A DNA stretch of 64,000 nucleotides from Siphonodentalium dalli (lineage: Eukaryota > Mollusca > Scaphopoda > Gadilida > Siphonodentaliidae): contig CP136061.1 in the NCBI GenBank assembly GCA_032622095.1, positions 191,092,369 through 191,156,368 of the forward strand, written 5' to 3'. A model generated the notes under the pieces. That model worked only from the letters and a program-made list of their open reading frames with translations, was not told the DNA's origin and did no database searches. Shown here piece by piece: positions 24,575 through 36,222 of this stretch. Within the stretch, counting starts at the first letter, position 1. Every line of letters begins with the position of its first letter. The position numbers were made by a program, and so were the translations under genes.

Positions 24575-25035
24575 AGTAGATCATTATCGGATACTGTCCG
24601 GATTTTTCTCCCAGACTGCTAGTCCGATTTCAACCAAATTTGATGTGGTGACTCGGGTTACACTGGCGGAGGTTATATAATGGCGTTAGTTTTTCAAAAT
24701 TTTGATCTAAAAAAATTTAATTAAATAAATAACACCAAAAAAAACAAATACGCTATGGGCCTATTTCAGCACCAGATGTACGCTCTTTATAGATGAGTTT
24801 TCACTGTGTCCCGCGCCATCCAACATAATAAAGGACATAACTCCAATATGGGCTTATATCAGAACCAAATAAGTCCAATATGAACCAATGTCAATATTTA
24901 GGTCTAATATGAACATATTTGTCCGATGATATATTGAAAAAGCATAATAATATTATCAATATGTATAATAGAGTAGGATCTGTCTGTCATGTGCGCAAAG
25001 CGCACCCAGGGGGCCACAGGCCCCTAACGCCTGTT
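24575..25035 (+). mobile_element. Probable non-autonomous Helitron-like element
   Basis: Opens with 'atcggatactgtccggatttttctcc' and 'gctagtccgatttcaacc'. It ends with GC-rich hairpins (gtgcgcaaagcgcac; ggggccacaggcccc) followed within 20 bp by CAGCTAGT. A hairpin shortly before a CTAG-type end matches Helitron 3' termini. The 5' boundary is uncertain. Confidence 0.45.
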
Positions 25036-25646
25036 TCAGCTAGTATATATATACACACACAATCAATTTAAAACATAACTCTAAATCTAATATTTCTAAT
25101 ATAAACGGAAAATGTCCCACTTAATCAGTATAAAATCAATATTAATTGATAGAATTAGCGTTTCCGGACAGGTGTCTTCGACTCATATTTATTATTTTAT
25201 ACACTGGAAAATATATAAAACGTATTTAAAAGAAGAGATATAGCTAGACTATTTATAATTTCCAGATACTGCCAATCCGGTCGCTGATTCTGGATATGGC
25301 ATCCGGTTAAGTTTGGAGAATACATGTACTCCAAACAAACATTCCCAGCCAACTCACCTGGTGCACATTTTCATGATTACGAAGACTGATGATTGATTAA
25401 CGTTAGCTACAATTTTCAGCCAAAGTTGATCGAGATATACACAACTGTAAAAATAAGTTTTGTAGTCACTCGGTTGTTGATCGATTTCACTTTCAAAGTT
25501 GAGTACGAAGTTTACTCAACTTGTTGAGTAGAACGAGTTTACTCACCAATTTAGTCAACGTTGCTTGGAGCTAGATTTACCCTGGTGTTGCGAATAATTG
25601 TTGGGTAAAATTTTAGTCAAGGAGTTTATTTGCTTATCTATTTCAG

Positions 25647-25835
25647 TCACGGGATGCTCAACACAATTCATACGAGACTCAGAAAAGTATGGCGAAGGGT
25701 TTTATGGACATAGCATTACTGACGACGAACATTAAGCAACTGAGAGACATCATTTCCTATGGAACTAAACACGATTACTACTATGCTACTTCAAATAACA
25801 TCAGGAGCTATTCTGCTCATCTTAGAGCCCGAAGC
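25647..25835 (+). pseudogene. Ninjurin-like exon relic
   Basis: A strong 3' splice site (pyrimidine-rich tract ending TTTCAG at 25641-25646) precedes a frame reading NSYETQKSMAKGFMDIALL and then TTNIKQLRDIISYG. This matches the ninjurin domain signature (Asn-x-Tyr..Lys-Ser..Ala-x-Gly..Asp-Ile-Ala-Leu-Leu..Gln-Leu) that precedes the first membrane helix. After KHDYYY the expected helix is missing, and a helix-like stretch (LLQITSGAILLIL) continues in another frame, so a small deletion plus frameshift has inactivated it. No other exon is visible nearby. Ninjurins are plasma-membrane proteins implicated in adhesion and lytic membrane rupture. Confidence 0.6.
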
Positions 25836-28600
25836 CGCCATCGCACGCCGCCAGCCATATTTGCCAAAAGCCGCCGCCAGCCATATTATCTCTAACGCCA
25901 GCCACATGAAAAAATGTCCGCCGTCGGAATTGTAAAATAGCTGACCCGTGTGCATGGGCTTATATGTCAAGCACAACTGTAGTGTTAATCAACTTAATCG
26001 CGAAGAACTAAACCGCATTGCCTAATATTGGCATAATCGCATGTACAAGGCATGGTTGTTATATTATCAGAATTCCCGGGCCTCGACATGTGGAATAGAC
26101 TATTCCAATGCATGGGTTAAAGTCCTAGAACTGCTTTTAGTTCTGTGTTACCAAAGCACACATTCCCTGACATATGGAACTCATTGGATAAAAATAACAA
26201 GAACATAATCTTTCGAAATAGATTTAAAAATGTACTGACAAAAAGTTACATATCGCGATACTCGTCACAAATTAAATGTAACAATTCATTTTGTTGAGAT
26301 TGCACAGATACATAAACTGCACGACATGAGCCCCACCATTAAACTTGCTATTGAAAAAGCCTGGTATGTTCACACCCATGCCAGTCTTTGAGTATTTTCG
26401 CCATAATGGAAAAGCCCAACACCAAAAGAGCACGTGTGGTCTGGAATTCTACTGGTTCACCACAAACGCTAAAACAAACGGGGATTAGGAAAATTTCGGA
26501 AACGAAAATACGCTGAATGATATACGTCACAGCCGGCACGGCCTTGCCTAATATTGATCTCGCTGAGCCTCACATGTCACCATAACCGACCACTAAGCGT
26601 CCCGTAACTTTTTGTCCAGACCAGCCTGCCTGTTGTCGAACCATGTGAACATCGCCATCACGACATCATCAATCCGAGTGATATTGTTTTACGACATCAC
26701 AAATTTTAGTAATAGCTTTTCCGACCATGCCGCAAAGATACTTCACTGCTAAATTAATGTGTAGATTAGATTTGTTGATGTCACTCATTTGAAAGAGTCA
26801 TTAGTTACCATATAAGAGGCGATCTAATTAATACATATGGTATTACTTGGTTGATTTGATATTAGGCCCGATATCAGCTCTCTGTAACCTCATATCAGCC
26901 TTCGACATTATGAGGTTACCTCGTGGGCTGACATCTGGCCTAATATCACAACAACCAAGTAATATCCTCCAAATAACATTTCCGATATCAAGACAAACCA
27001 TGTTTCCATCATCGAAATATTACCATGATTTAAACATATTCTTTCGTGGTTCATGACAATTTAGTATGCACACTTTAGTACTTACATACCTTTACTGCAC
27101 TCACGTGTTGTGTCGCGAGATAGAACTCGATTATATACGGTTCTCGTTTTCATGTTTGATTTACGAAGTGTTTTATTGTTATGTCTGTACGTTACTGGGC
27201 CATCGGTCAGTTTTTGAAAAACACATTCTTGCCATAAATGAGTCCATGCATGTTTAAAATGCAACAAACCCCAAAACGTGCCACAGACTTGTGTGAATGG
27301 TGTAGTCTTCGTATGTTTTGTAACTATCGCGGAAACGTTAATTAAGTGTCAGACGTACGTTTTCAAGTTGCCAAAATTTCCTGGTATTTCAAAATGGACT
27401 TTCTCAAACTCTGTCAGGAATTTATTTTTGAAATTTGGTAAAAGTGATTATTGTGACACAATATTTAAGAACCATCGACCCCTTGGAAATTATAACCTCA
27501 TTTACTTCACTTTTATGGCATGATAAATATTTAATATTTCCATGTTTTCAGGTACCAAGAACTTCTGTAAAAAAGTGCATTTATTCATGATATAATATCT
27601 GAAGATCATTAGAGGAGACTATATTATTCTTTATTCATGAAATTTAAAGATTAATTTCATTATAGAAATTCTATATTTGAGAATGTTCATGTCCTGTCTG
27701 TTGATCAATGTACGATTGGGCTGAGAGGCTGAGATGAGTTTTGGGTCATGGTTCGCTTGAGTGGACCACGCAGAATATCAACATTTGTTTTCATTGGGCT
27801 GCAATATTTGTGACTGCCTTATTCTGCATTATACTATAGGGGGTATGATGTTATATTTGTTACAAATTTAACTCAACATAATAATACCAATGAAGCCGTA
27901 CGAACATATATGGCATATATAGGGACATTGCGACAAGGGGGATGTGTCTACACCCCCCCCCCCCAACTTTGGCCAAACATTTCAAGTTGGAAATGTCATG
28001 CCTTTCACACACATTTTACACCACATATAGGTTGTAATTGTTTGATTTTCCGACCAATAATTAGTCTGTTGGTGGAAGATTTGTTGTTTTTCTACCAACA
28101 GAAGCATATTTTCCTATATTTAGTCAACTTAAAACAAATTGGTCTGAAGTTGCTATCAGTTGGAAATCGTCCAACATTAGGGGGGTGCCAGGTTGGAAAT
28201 TTCCAACAGATGGAAAGTTTTATATACCAGTTGGATAATTCCATCCCAAGGGCGGGGATGCAAATGGTATTTTGCAAACATGGGAGTTTGGTCTGGTTCA
28301 ACGGAGGGAGCCAGGTGGGGGTTATATTTGGGAAATTTCAAGGTGGACACACGATCCCAACGAACGGAGACCCTCTAGTCACGCCACTGTGGCTATCGTA
28401 CCCAAGCGATGGGTTAATCGATAAGAAATTGTAAAAATTAAAACGTCCCAATTACCATAATATGTACACACTTTTTATTAAATTTCGAAATTGCCAGGGA
28501 AATTAACACCAGTGCCGTGTTCTTGGCTATTTGTTGGCAGTTGATGCGAAGACAAATTGAAATAACAATTTCACTTGCAATTCGACACAAAGAATACCAG
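25836..28600. other. Gene-poor interval with a foldback and a C-run
   Basis: No gene recognised. It includes the foldback at 26839-26963 and a C13 run near 27952. From 27965 to 28240 'ttggaaa' strings recur irregularly. Confidence 0.5.
26839..26963. repeat. Foldback element, ~60-bp arms
   Basis: Left arm tattacttggttg..gatattaggcc..taacctcata pairs with tatgaggtta..ggcctaatatc..caaccaagtaata, leaving a short central loop and a few mismatches. Looks like a small foldback MITE. Confidence 0.75.
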
Positions 28601-28649
28601 CACTGTTATTATCCTGCGATTGAGATAATTTCAAAATACAATATCACCT

Positions 28650-29990
28650 CTATGACATAAGAATATTCAATAGGTGTTTTATAGAGTGTTCATTAGTGAA
28701 AAGGGTTCAAAGTGGAAGGGTTAATTTAATAGCTGCCCTGTTGAAACAATATATCATATTGGCTAGCAGCCAATATTTGAGTTTAATGTCGACAGCATGT
28801 GTTTCTGTGATGGTGGCAAGTGTTAATATAATTATCAAAACTAATCAGACAATCAATATGTGCCAGGATACATCTAGTTAACAAATATAAGGAATATCAA
28901 ATGAAAAGTATTTGAGTTATTGCATCGGATAGCATGTATCTATTGGAGGGTTAATGTTTGTCCAAAAAATCTATGCAAGTGAAAAGTGGATTATCATAAA
29001 CCTGTAGATAGAATAGGAAAATGATCAAATGAAATATATCACAAGAGCATGTTATGTGTGGACAGGGTATGTCACTCGAATGGTTCATTGATACAACACT
29101 ATATTATAACATTTCAACACTTCTGGAATTACCCAACACAACAGAGACAGTTAGATGCTGACAAACATATCTAATGCCTGTATTGGACACTACGGTAGTA
29201 TATCTACTGGTAGTTTAATTTATCTTACATGTGTATGATATGGCTTTATACTAACCCGAAATATAACCAGTAGAATGTAATCAATTTTAATTAATCCCTA
29301 TACTGACCCGATAGAAATATAACCAGTAGAATGTAATCAATTTCAATTAATCCCAAGATGCCAGTATTCTAGAAAACATAAGATCCATTATCTTCTAAAT
29401 ACTAGGCTGTGTTGCCATCATTAATTTATTGACATTAAAGCACATGCATTTTGGGGATTTTCAAAACAGTGTTCACATCCAATTATTTAAGAATATTCAA
29501 TATATGTTTTTAAAGTGTTCATTAATGACTCTGGTTCGAGTGGAATGGTTAAATTTAGTATTTTCTGCCCAGTTGAAACAGTACAGCCATATCTGAGACA
29601 GGTATATTTATCAGCATTTTGCACATTGCGCAGATAATTCATATTGGCAAGCCAATATTTGATGTTGGCATCATGTTCCACATAGTGGGTGGGAAAAGTT
29701 AATTTAATTTTCAAAACCATTTAATCAATCAATACTTAAATTGACACATGTGAATGGTGTGCCAAGATAAACCTAGATAAGGAATATGAGGAAGATCAGA
29801 TGAAAAGTATTTGAATTATCGCATCGGATAGCACGTGTCTATGTAGTGTGTGGGAAGGGTTAATTCGTTTCTAAACCGATCAACCAATCGATACCAAAAA
29901 CTATACAGGTGAGGGGTGTGTCATAAACCTGCTCATAAAATATGAACACGGTCCGACAAAAAATAATTTAATTATCACATCGGGAACCAG
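28650..29990. repeat. Diverged ~0.4-0.5-kb direct duplication
   Basis: Copy A (about 28650-29050) and copy B (about 29485-29985) share in order 'taagaatattcaata.gtgtt', 'cagccaatattt', 'gaaaagtatttga.ttat.gcatcggatagca' and 'cataaacctg'. Between them a ~60-bp unit (accagtagaatgtaatcaatt) is tandemly duplicated at 29260-29360. Confidence 0.7.
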
Positions 29991-30399
29991 GTCGGCCAAC
30001 GTGCATCTCCCAGACTGGGGTCCCAGTATTAAACATTATCCATTTTTTTTCGTAAAGATGTCTGTTCAAACTATTTTGACGCTAACATGTGGTACATTTC
30101 CGGACCGGTATTCCGCGGTCTCTCGGGATATAGGAATATAAGGATTGGATCGGTAATCCGGTCTCTCCGCTTCAAAGGGTTAAGCCTGCCATTTCGTGCA
30201 ACATTTTTATTCTAAAACTATAAAATGGCGAATCCTAATCCGTTATAATAAGTGATATCCCGAGGATTTGACAATTCGGTGTCTAAACAGTTTTCAAAAT
30301 GACAGCGAAAATGGCAGTCGGAATAGAACAATTAAAGCGTTTTTTTTGTTGATTTGTTTTTTACTAAATCTTACGATATCGAATACATGTATATCCAAT

Positions 30400-31960
30400 A
30401 TGTAGTCATATATGCCACCATACGAGTTTCCAAAGCCAAATACTAGTTTCATAATGCATCAAATGAGTGTCCCAAACCACCTATCGAGTGCGCCAAACCA
30501 TATGCAGAGTTACAAAACACATCTAGTATTAAAACAAAAATTTGAGCATCCCAATCAATACGACGGGCGCTCCAAATCCAAATATTGTCCCAAACCACCA
30601 AAAGAGTTTCACAAACCACCAGACTGATGTAGACTGAGGTAGGTAGTGCCCCAAACGACACTCAACTGGTGTCATATCCCCCCAAACCATAAATCTGTTA
30701 ATCCAACCAACCCAAATGAGTGTCCCAAACCACCAAGCGAGTGTCTCAATCTACCTGATTAGGGGCCCAATACATTCAACGAATGTTTCCAAGCCACACC
30801 TGTAGTGCTCCAGACTTTGCAACCGTTGTTCGAAACCACATATGTGTCCCAAACCATACAACATGTGTCCAAAACTATCCAATGAGTGTCCATAACCATC
30901 ACATGAGTAAAACAAACCATACAATGAGCACCCATCTAGTGTGTCAAACCACTCAACCAATGCCGCAAACCACACAATGGGTGTACCAAGGTAACCAAAC
31001 CATCCATCGGGTGTCCGAAAACACGACTGCCAGTCATACAATAAGTACCTCATGCCATACAACTAGTATCCCAAGACATCCGGTAGTGTCATATGTCATA
31101 CAACATACAACTGTCGTCTCAATCCATTCAGCTATAGTGTCCCAAACGGCCCAAATCATTGACCCAATAGGCCACGCAGTCCCAATGCACATAACCAGTG
31201 TCTCAAATCTATAGCGAGTGTCCCAAACCATTCAGTGTGAACAACCCACCCAATTGGTGCCCCAAAACAATCCAACTGAAGTCACAAATGGCCCAAACGA
31301 TAAAACAAATGTCATCTCAATACATATACAATAGTGTACAAAACCCTCCAACGAGTATTTCAGACAATCAAGTGAGTTCATCAAACCATGAGATGAGTGT
31401 ACCAAAACACTAGTTTGGGACACTCATTAGATGACGTGGGACATTCAGTGGGTGGTTTGAGACACTAGTCGGACGTTTTTAGACACTCCTGGTGGTTTAA
31501 GACATGGACACTAATTGAATGATTACGGACACTTATCTATTGGTTTGGGGCACCCATTGGATGGTTTTGGTACACACTTGATGGTCTGAAACACCCATTT
31601 GTGTGGTTTGGGACACCACATGCATGAATTGGGACACTATGGGTGACATATGGCAATCGGTGGATGGTATGGAACAAGCATTTGGCACTATTTGGATGGT
31701 TTGTGACACTATTTGGGTGGACTGTGTTACATATTATATTGTTTTGGGACACTAGTTGGCTGAGTTGGGACGCCCGTTCTATGGACTGGGACACTCACCG
31801 ATTAATTTGGTATATTATTAAGAAGGTGGTTGAGACACCCGTTGTGTTGTTTTACGCTCCTTAGATGGTTTGGGACACCCGTTAAGTGATTTTGGACACC
31901 CATGTGATGTATTTCGATACTAGTTGCTTTGCTTTGGACACCCATAAAATTATATTCGAT
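30400..31960. repeat. 21-bp minisatellite that reverses orientation
   Basis: From about 30412 to 31405 the plus strand repeats a diverged 21-bp unit, consensus near GTGTCCCAAACCATNNAATGA. From about 31412 to 31960 the same unit runs in the opposite orientation (GATGGTTTGGGACACTC). Units are 21 bp, so open frames on either strand show spurious 7-residue repeats such as VPNHxMS. Confidence 0.88.
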
Positions 31961-32094
31961 ATGAGTATATTTAGTTACAAGACAATGAACAAATTAAAAA
32001 AAATTCTTTCGATCGAAATTTCGCCGCGACATATAGCTCATTATTATCGTATTAGGATCCGATATAATTTACTGTGGTGCTAGCCATTACATAA

Positions 32095-32530
32095 ACAAAT
32101 TTCGTCGCGAAAATTGCCCAGTTTTACTACTTTCGGTAGCCATTTTGTCCCCATATTGGGAAGTGATGGCCTCATTTCCGCTAAAATGGGCACTAGTGTT
32201 TCAAATCTGACATCTAATGAGTATTCAGCACACTGGTGTGTTCGATTTGCGGTTATTCTGGGCATTAAAATAATAATTGATTTTTCTTCGAAATTTAGTA
32301 CATCTATTTCGAATTTGAGGGACACTGAAGGGCCCAAATTCCCAATGCTCGTAATATGACTCACATTTATCAGACATTGATTTAAAATGGTATATGTTAG
32401 CACAAATGCCCATTTAAACCAAATTTCTTATCAATGAAAACGATCTGGTGAAAGTTAGCGAAAATTGTCCAATTTTACCACTTTCGGTCACCATTTTGTC
32501 CGCCATTTTGAACTTTTGACAATCGAATTG
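32095..32530. repeat. Direct repeat pair with palindromic-looking motifs
   Basis: 'cgaaaattg.ccagttttac.actttcggt..ccattttgtcc' occurs near 32107 and again near 32458. No coding signature. Confidence 0.6.
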
Positions 32531-32949
32531 TACACAAAATGACATACGTCTGTCATGACAACAATAATAATTTGTTTATGTTGCATGTTCCTGCCATCTG
32601 TATAACTTTAATTTAAATGCCATTAAAGTGTATATTTCATAAGAAACTGAAAATCATACATAAAAACCACAAATTGGACCTTTTTTTCAAAATGCTCTAG
32701 AAAATTTTCCCCAAAGCGGATTTTAGCGGATTTTGGATATGTTGTTCCTAAGATTCTGCCCGACAAAATGACACCAAAACAGCTAGTCAAGACTGATTTG
32801 CTTCAACGACCAGACAAAATGTATTTCGTTGCAACGAGAAACTATCCAAACAAAGCGATCACACGAGACATGTTGACCAATCAGATGTTGCATCGACTGC
32901 ATGGCTGAGCGTTTTTAACGCGTACACAATAATAATCCCATGTGATATT

Positions 32950-33000
32950 AGAGACCTTTCGCAAAACTCACGTTTACGATTACGGATACGGATAGGGTAC
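32950..33000 (+). repeat. Left member of a distant inverted end pair
   Basis: 'gacctttcgcaaaactcacg' followed by 'tttacgattacggatacggatag' is mirrored by the reverse complement at 38360-38412 (gacctttcgcatcactcacg...). The two could be ends of one decayed 5.4-kb transposon or two solo relics of one family. Confidence 0.55.
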
Positions 33001-33793
33001 TACGTCATCAACCTTTGTGTACTTTCTAATCGTTCTCGTATTTTACTATCCGTAATAACGGTTACGATTTCATGGTTTCTAATTTGCTCAAATAACACCT
33101 GAAATTTATGTTCTGCAATATATCACTTTACTCCGTTCGAGACTGTATATGTATATCATGTAAACCATCCAGTTATATTGAGCTACGACCTCGATGTGCT
33201 GTTTAGATTGGCAATCACTATACTCGTCGTTAATAATCTCGACCTTTCCGCGAAATAAGATCGCTATTCACAACGGATAGTCATCGCTGGCTGCGACACA
33301 AAATATACAGTAAGAGGAGTGCACTATGAAACCAGTCGCCAAAAATACAGTATATAGTGTGCGATGCATGGGGAGTTTTTAGTTATTATTATGTGCAAGA
33401 TAGTACACAATATATAGTGAAATTCAACAATTATTTAATTAAACAACCCATGGTGGCGTCCTAACGTGTGCAGTTATAGAATGCCTCAGGAGAGCCTAAA
33501 GAATGGCATATATTACCCTATTAATGAATAGTGAAAGATTTTGTGTTCTCTTCTCCTTTCCCGAATTGAATAGTTAATTCAATTTAATAATATTCGGTTT
33601 TCGGTAGAAGTAGGATTTTATATATCTCTCTCGTAGAGTCTGCAATGCAGGGCATTTTAAAATTACATGGAATTCATAACCGAGTTCTAAGTTACGTAAA
33701 GTACTCTTTCTGTCTAAATAATCCGAACCTACCCTGGATCCCGATTCAACTGCATGGTGTATAGGATATTCCCCGAGCTGTCGGGCATTCGGC

Positions 33794-36222
33794 CAGAACA
33801 TAAAGAAAACAGTTAAAAACCGGAATGTGAAATTGGTAATTTCGGAATTAGACAATTCGGACTAGAAAAAATATATTCCACCCGGTCAAGTGGTCCTGCT
33901 AATCTGCTATGATGCGGTTGGGTTCTACTGAATTTCTCTGATGATGTTAGGGCAAACTGATGCTGATAACAAATACTACCATTATATATTTTTTAATTTG
34001 TCTTTTTCGCGGTGTTGCGATAATCTGAACATATCCACGAAAAGCCATTATGCGTATCAAACATTCAAAACATATTTATTGCGAAATATGTTTAATACTG
34101 GTTGTATTAGTTGATGAAATTCGACTATACTTTATTATTTGGACGAATGGCCGACAGCGAGGGGAATATCTGGCTTAATCCTCAGTATTTAAAGAATAAC
34201 AAGACGAAATTTAATTTTACATATAGTATAACTTTGAAATTTGTCAATGACATTACAATGTATGATATATTCAACTAAAAGTCAATAAAAGTTTTAACAA
34301 AAAATGTGAACATGACCATTAAACAATTTCCTAATCTGTCAGACAAATAAAGATTTGTACGCAAATTCAGTTGCCACTTTAAATAGTGATCTGGAGATTT
34401 GGAATTAAAATTGTCATTAAAAATGTGTCAATCGCCACCCCCCCCCCCCCCCCCCCCCCCGCCCCATGAAATATGGCCAATCCTGCTATATATCCTACTT
34501 AGCTGTGCATTTATAAACCAATATGAACACAATATTTATGACTCACATTATGTTATATCTCAGATAACACATGGGCGGAAGTCTAATTGACACCAGTGCA
34601 TATGTGCATGGACACCTTCCAGTTACAACAAACATTTAATTTGCTTGGCCTGATACTGCTCGTCCTCGCTGCATTGTCACAAATCAAAATTGTCGCATTG
34701 AGTTGGTATGCACTGAGCCGCGTTGACAATCCAGTTATGATGAGTGGTTATCGGGATATCAGTTATAGGTAGCCCCAAACATGATATTGCCTTTGTCGCC
34801 GATTAGCTTACCCCACGCTTTAATCTAATTAATTAACACGTCGTTATCGGGCGCATTTGTAAATTGAATGTGAGAAGAGTGAATTTTGTCAGTAAAACGT
34901 GACGTGACCAAACTCCGCATTCGAACAGGGAATGAAGTAATTTTCTAAACTTTCTGTGTCGACGTTATCTAAATGGATATTACATAGTTATATGTTATCA
35001 GCATGGCGTTCATTTTATAAGCGAAATAAACATCACAAGCACCCGGAGGTAAATGACAATCCAGCCGATGATCAAACTGATGTTTTCCGTTAATATTGGA
35101 ACAAAACAATCTTTCGATGAGTCGTTTTCGTATTGTACTGTTTATCTGATTTATTTCCATGAATTCGAAGTTGGATTTACAAGGAGTTCTTGACCAACGT
35201 AAGTTATCGAATGAGGTTTATTTACTATAAATATATAGTAGTCGTTACCCGTATAAAACGATCTTCAATTTCAGCATTTTGACATCAAATTCTTAACATT
35301 TTATTAAAATCCATGTAATCAACGTAACTAATCCACTTAAGTTATAGTGTGGTGTACCCGACATTACGAACTGATTTGGATTATCAACATTTAAATATTT
35401 AGCATTTACCAGAAAATTATATCGTGCGAGTGATTCCGTGTTATAAGAAGGCTCCACCTTCGTAAGTTTTTCATTATTAGAACAAGTCTCAAATACATTG
35501 CAAATGTGTCGTTAAAGATACGGGCGGTGTTGGCGGTGGGTATGCTGTTAAAATATTCCCATCCGTCAAAAACCGCCATAAATAGTGAAATATAGACAGA
35601 CTTTGTTCTTATAGCAATCAGAAATATGACATAAGCAGTATGTTTGTTATTGTCGATTTCTTCCCCTTTGGCATGTAAACAAAAGCAAAACATGTTACGT
35701 TTTCTGGCTTTTGTTTAGATCCGGATATGGTAAACATAAAGAGCGTTATTTATTACTGTTTTCCTGATATGGAAATAATAAAGAGCGTTTATATCATTGT
35801 GTATGAATAACCAATCGAATTGCTCTGTGTTATGTAAGCAGAGCACAACTTGTGTGTGTTTACGTACACCATCGTACGAAAATATAGTCGAATTTCATCA
35901 ACTAATACAACCAGTATTAAACATATTTCGCAATAAATATGTTTTGAATGTTTGATACGCATAATGGCTTTTCGTGGATATGTTCAGATTATCGCAACAC
36001 CGCGAAAAAGACAAATTAAAAAATATATAATGGTAGTATTTGTTATCAGCATCAGTTTGCCCTAACATCATCAGAGAAATTCAGTAGAACCCAACCGCAT
36101 CATAGCAGATTAGCAGGACCACTTGACCGGGTGGAATATATTTTTTCTAGTCCGAATTGTCTAATTCCGAAATTACCAATTTCACATTCCGGTTTTTAAC
36201 TGTTTTCTTTATGTTCTGGCGG
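33794..36222. mobile_element. 2.43-kb element with ~0.34-kb TIRs
   Basis: 33794-34138 and 35883-36222 are reverse complements with no mismatch that I noticed (for example gccagaacataaagaaaac ... gttttctttatgttctggc). The interior (34139-35882) has a long C-run near 34436-34460 and no recognisable transposase. Identical arms suggest recent mobility or gene conversion. A diverged third copy of the terminal sequence is at 36905-37110. Confidence 0.8.
34139..35882. other. Interior of the 2.43-kb TIR element, no gene seen
   Basis: A/T-rich with a 20-plus C homopolymer broken by one G near 34460. The longest frames (for example 35406-35693 minus) show no domain signature. Confidence 0.5.

Noticed and set aside
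27910-28434. 174-codon plus-strand frame
   Set aside because: Starts in repeat-like sequence around a C-run, shows no domain, and the recurring 'ttggaaa' strings suggest non-coding repeats.
28650-29990. CRISPR-like repeat-spacer arrangement
   Set aside because: Only two diverged long copies with no regular spacers, in animal DNA; an ordinary duplication.
30783-31214. 143-codon plus-strand frame with heptapeptide repeats
   Set aside because: It is the 21-bp minisatellite read in frame; the opposite-orientation half gives a similar frame on the other strand.
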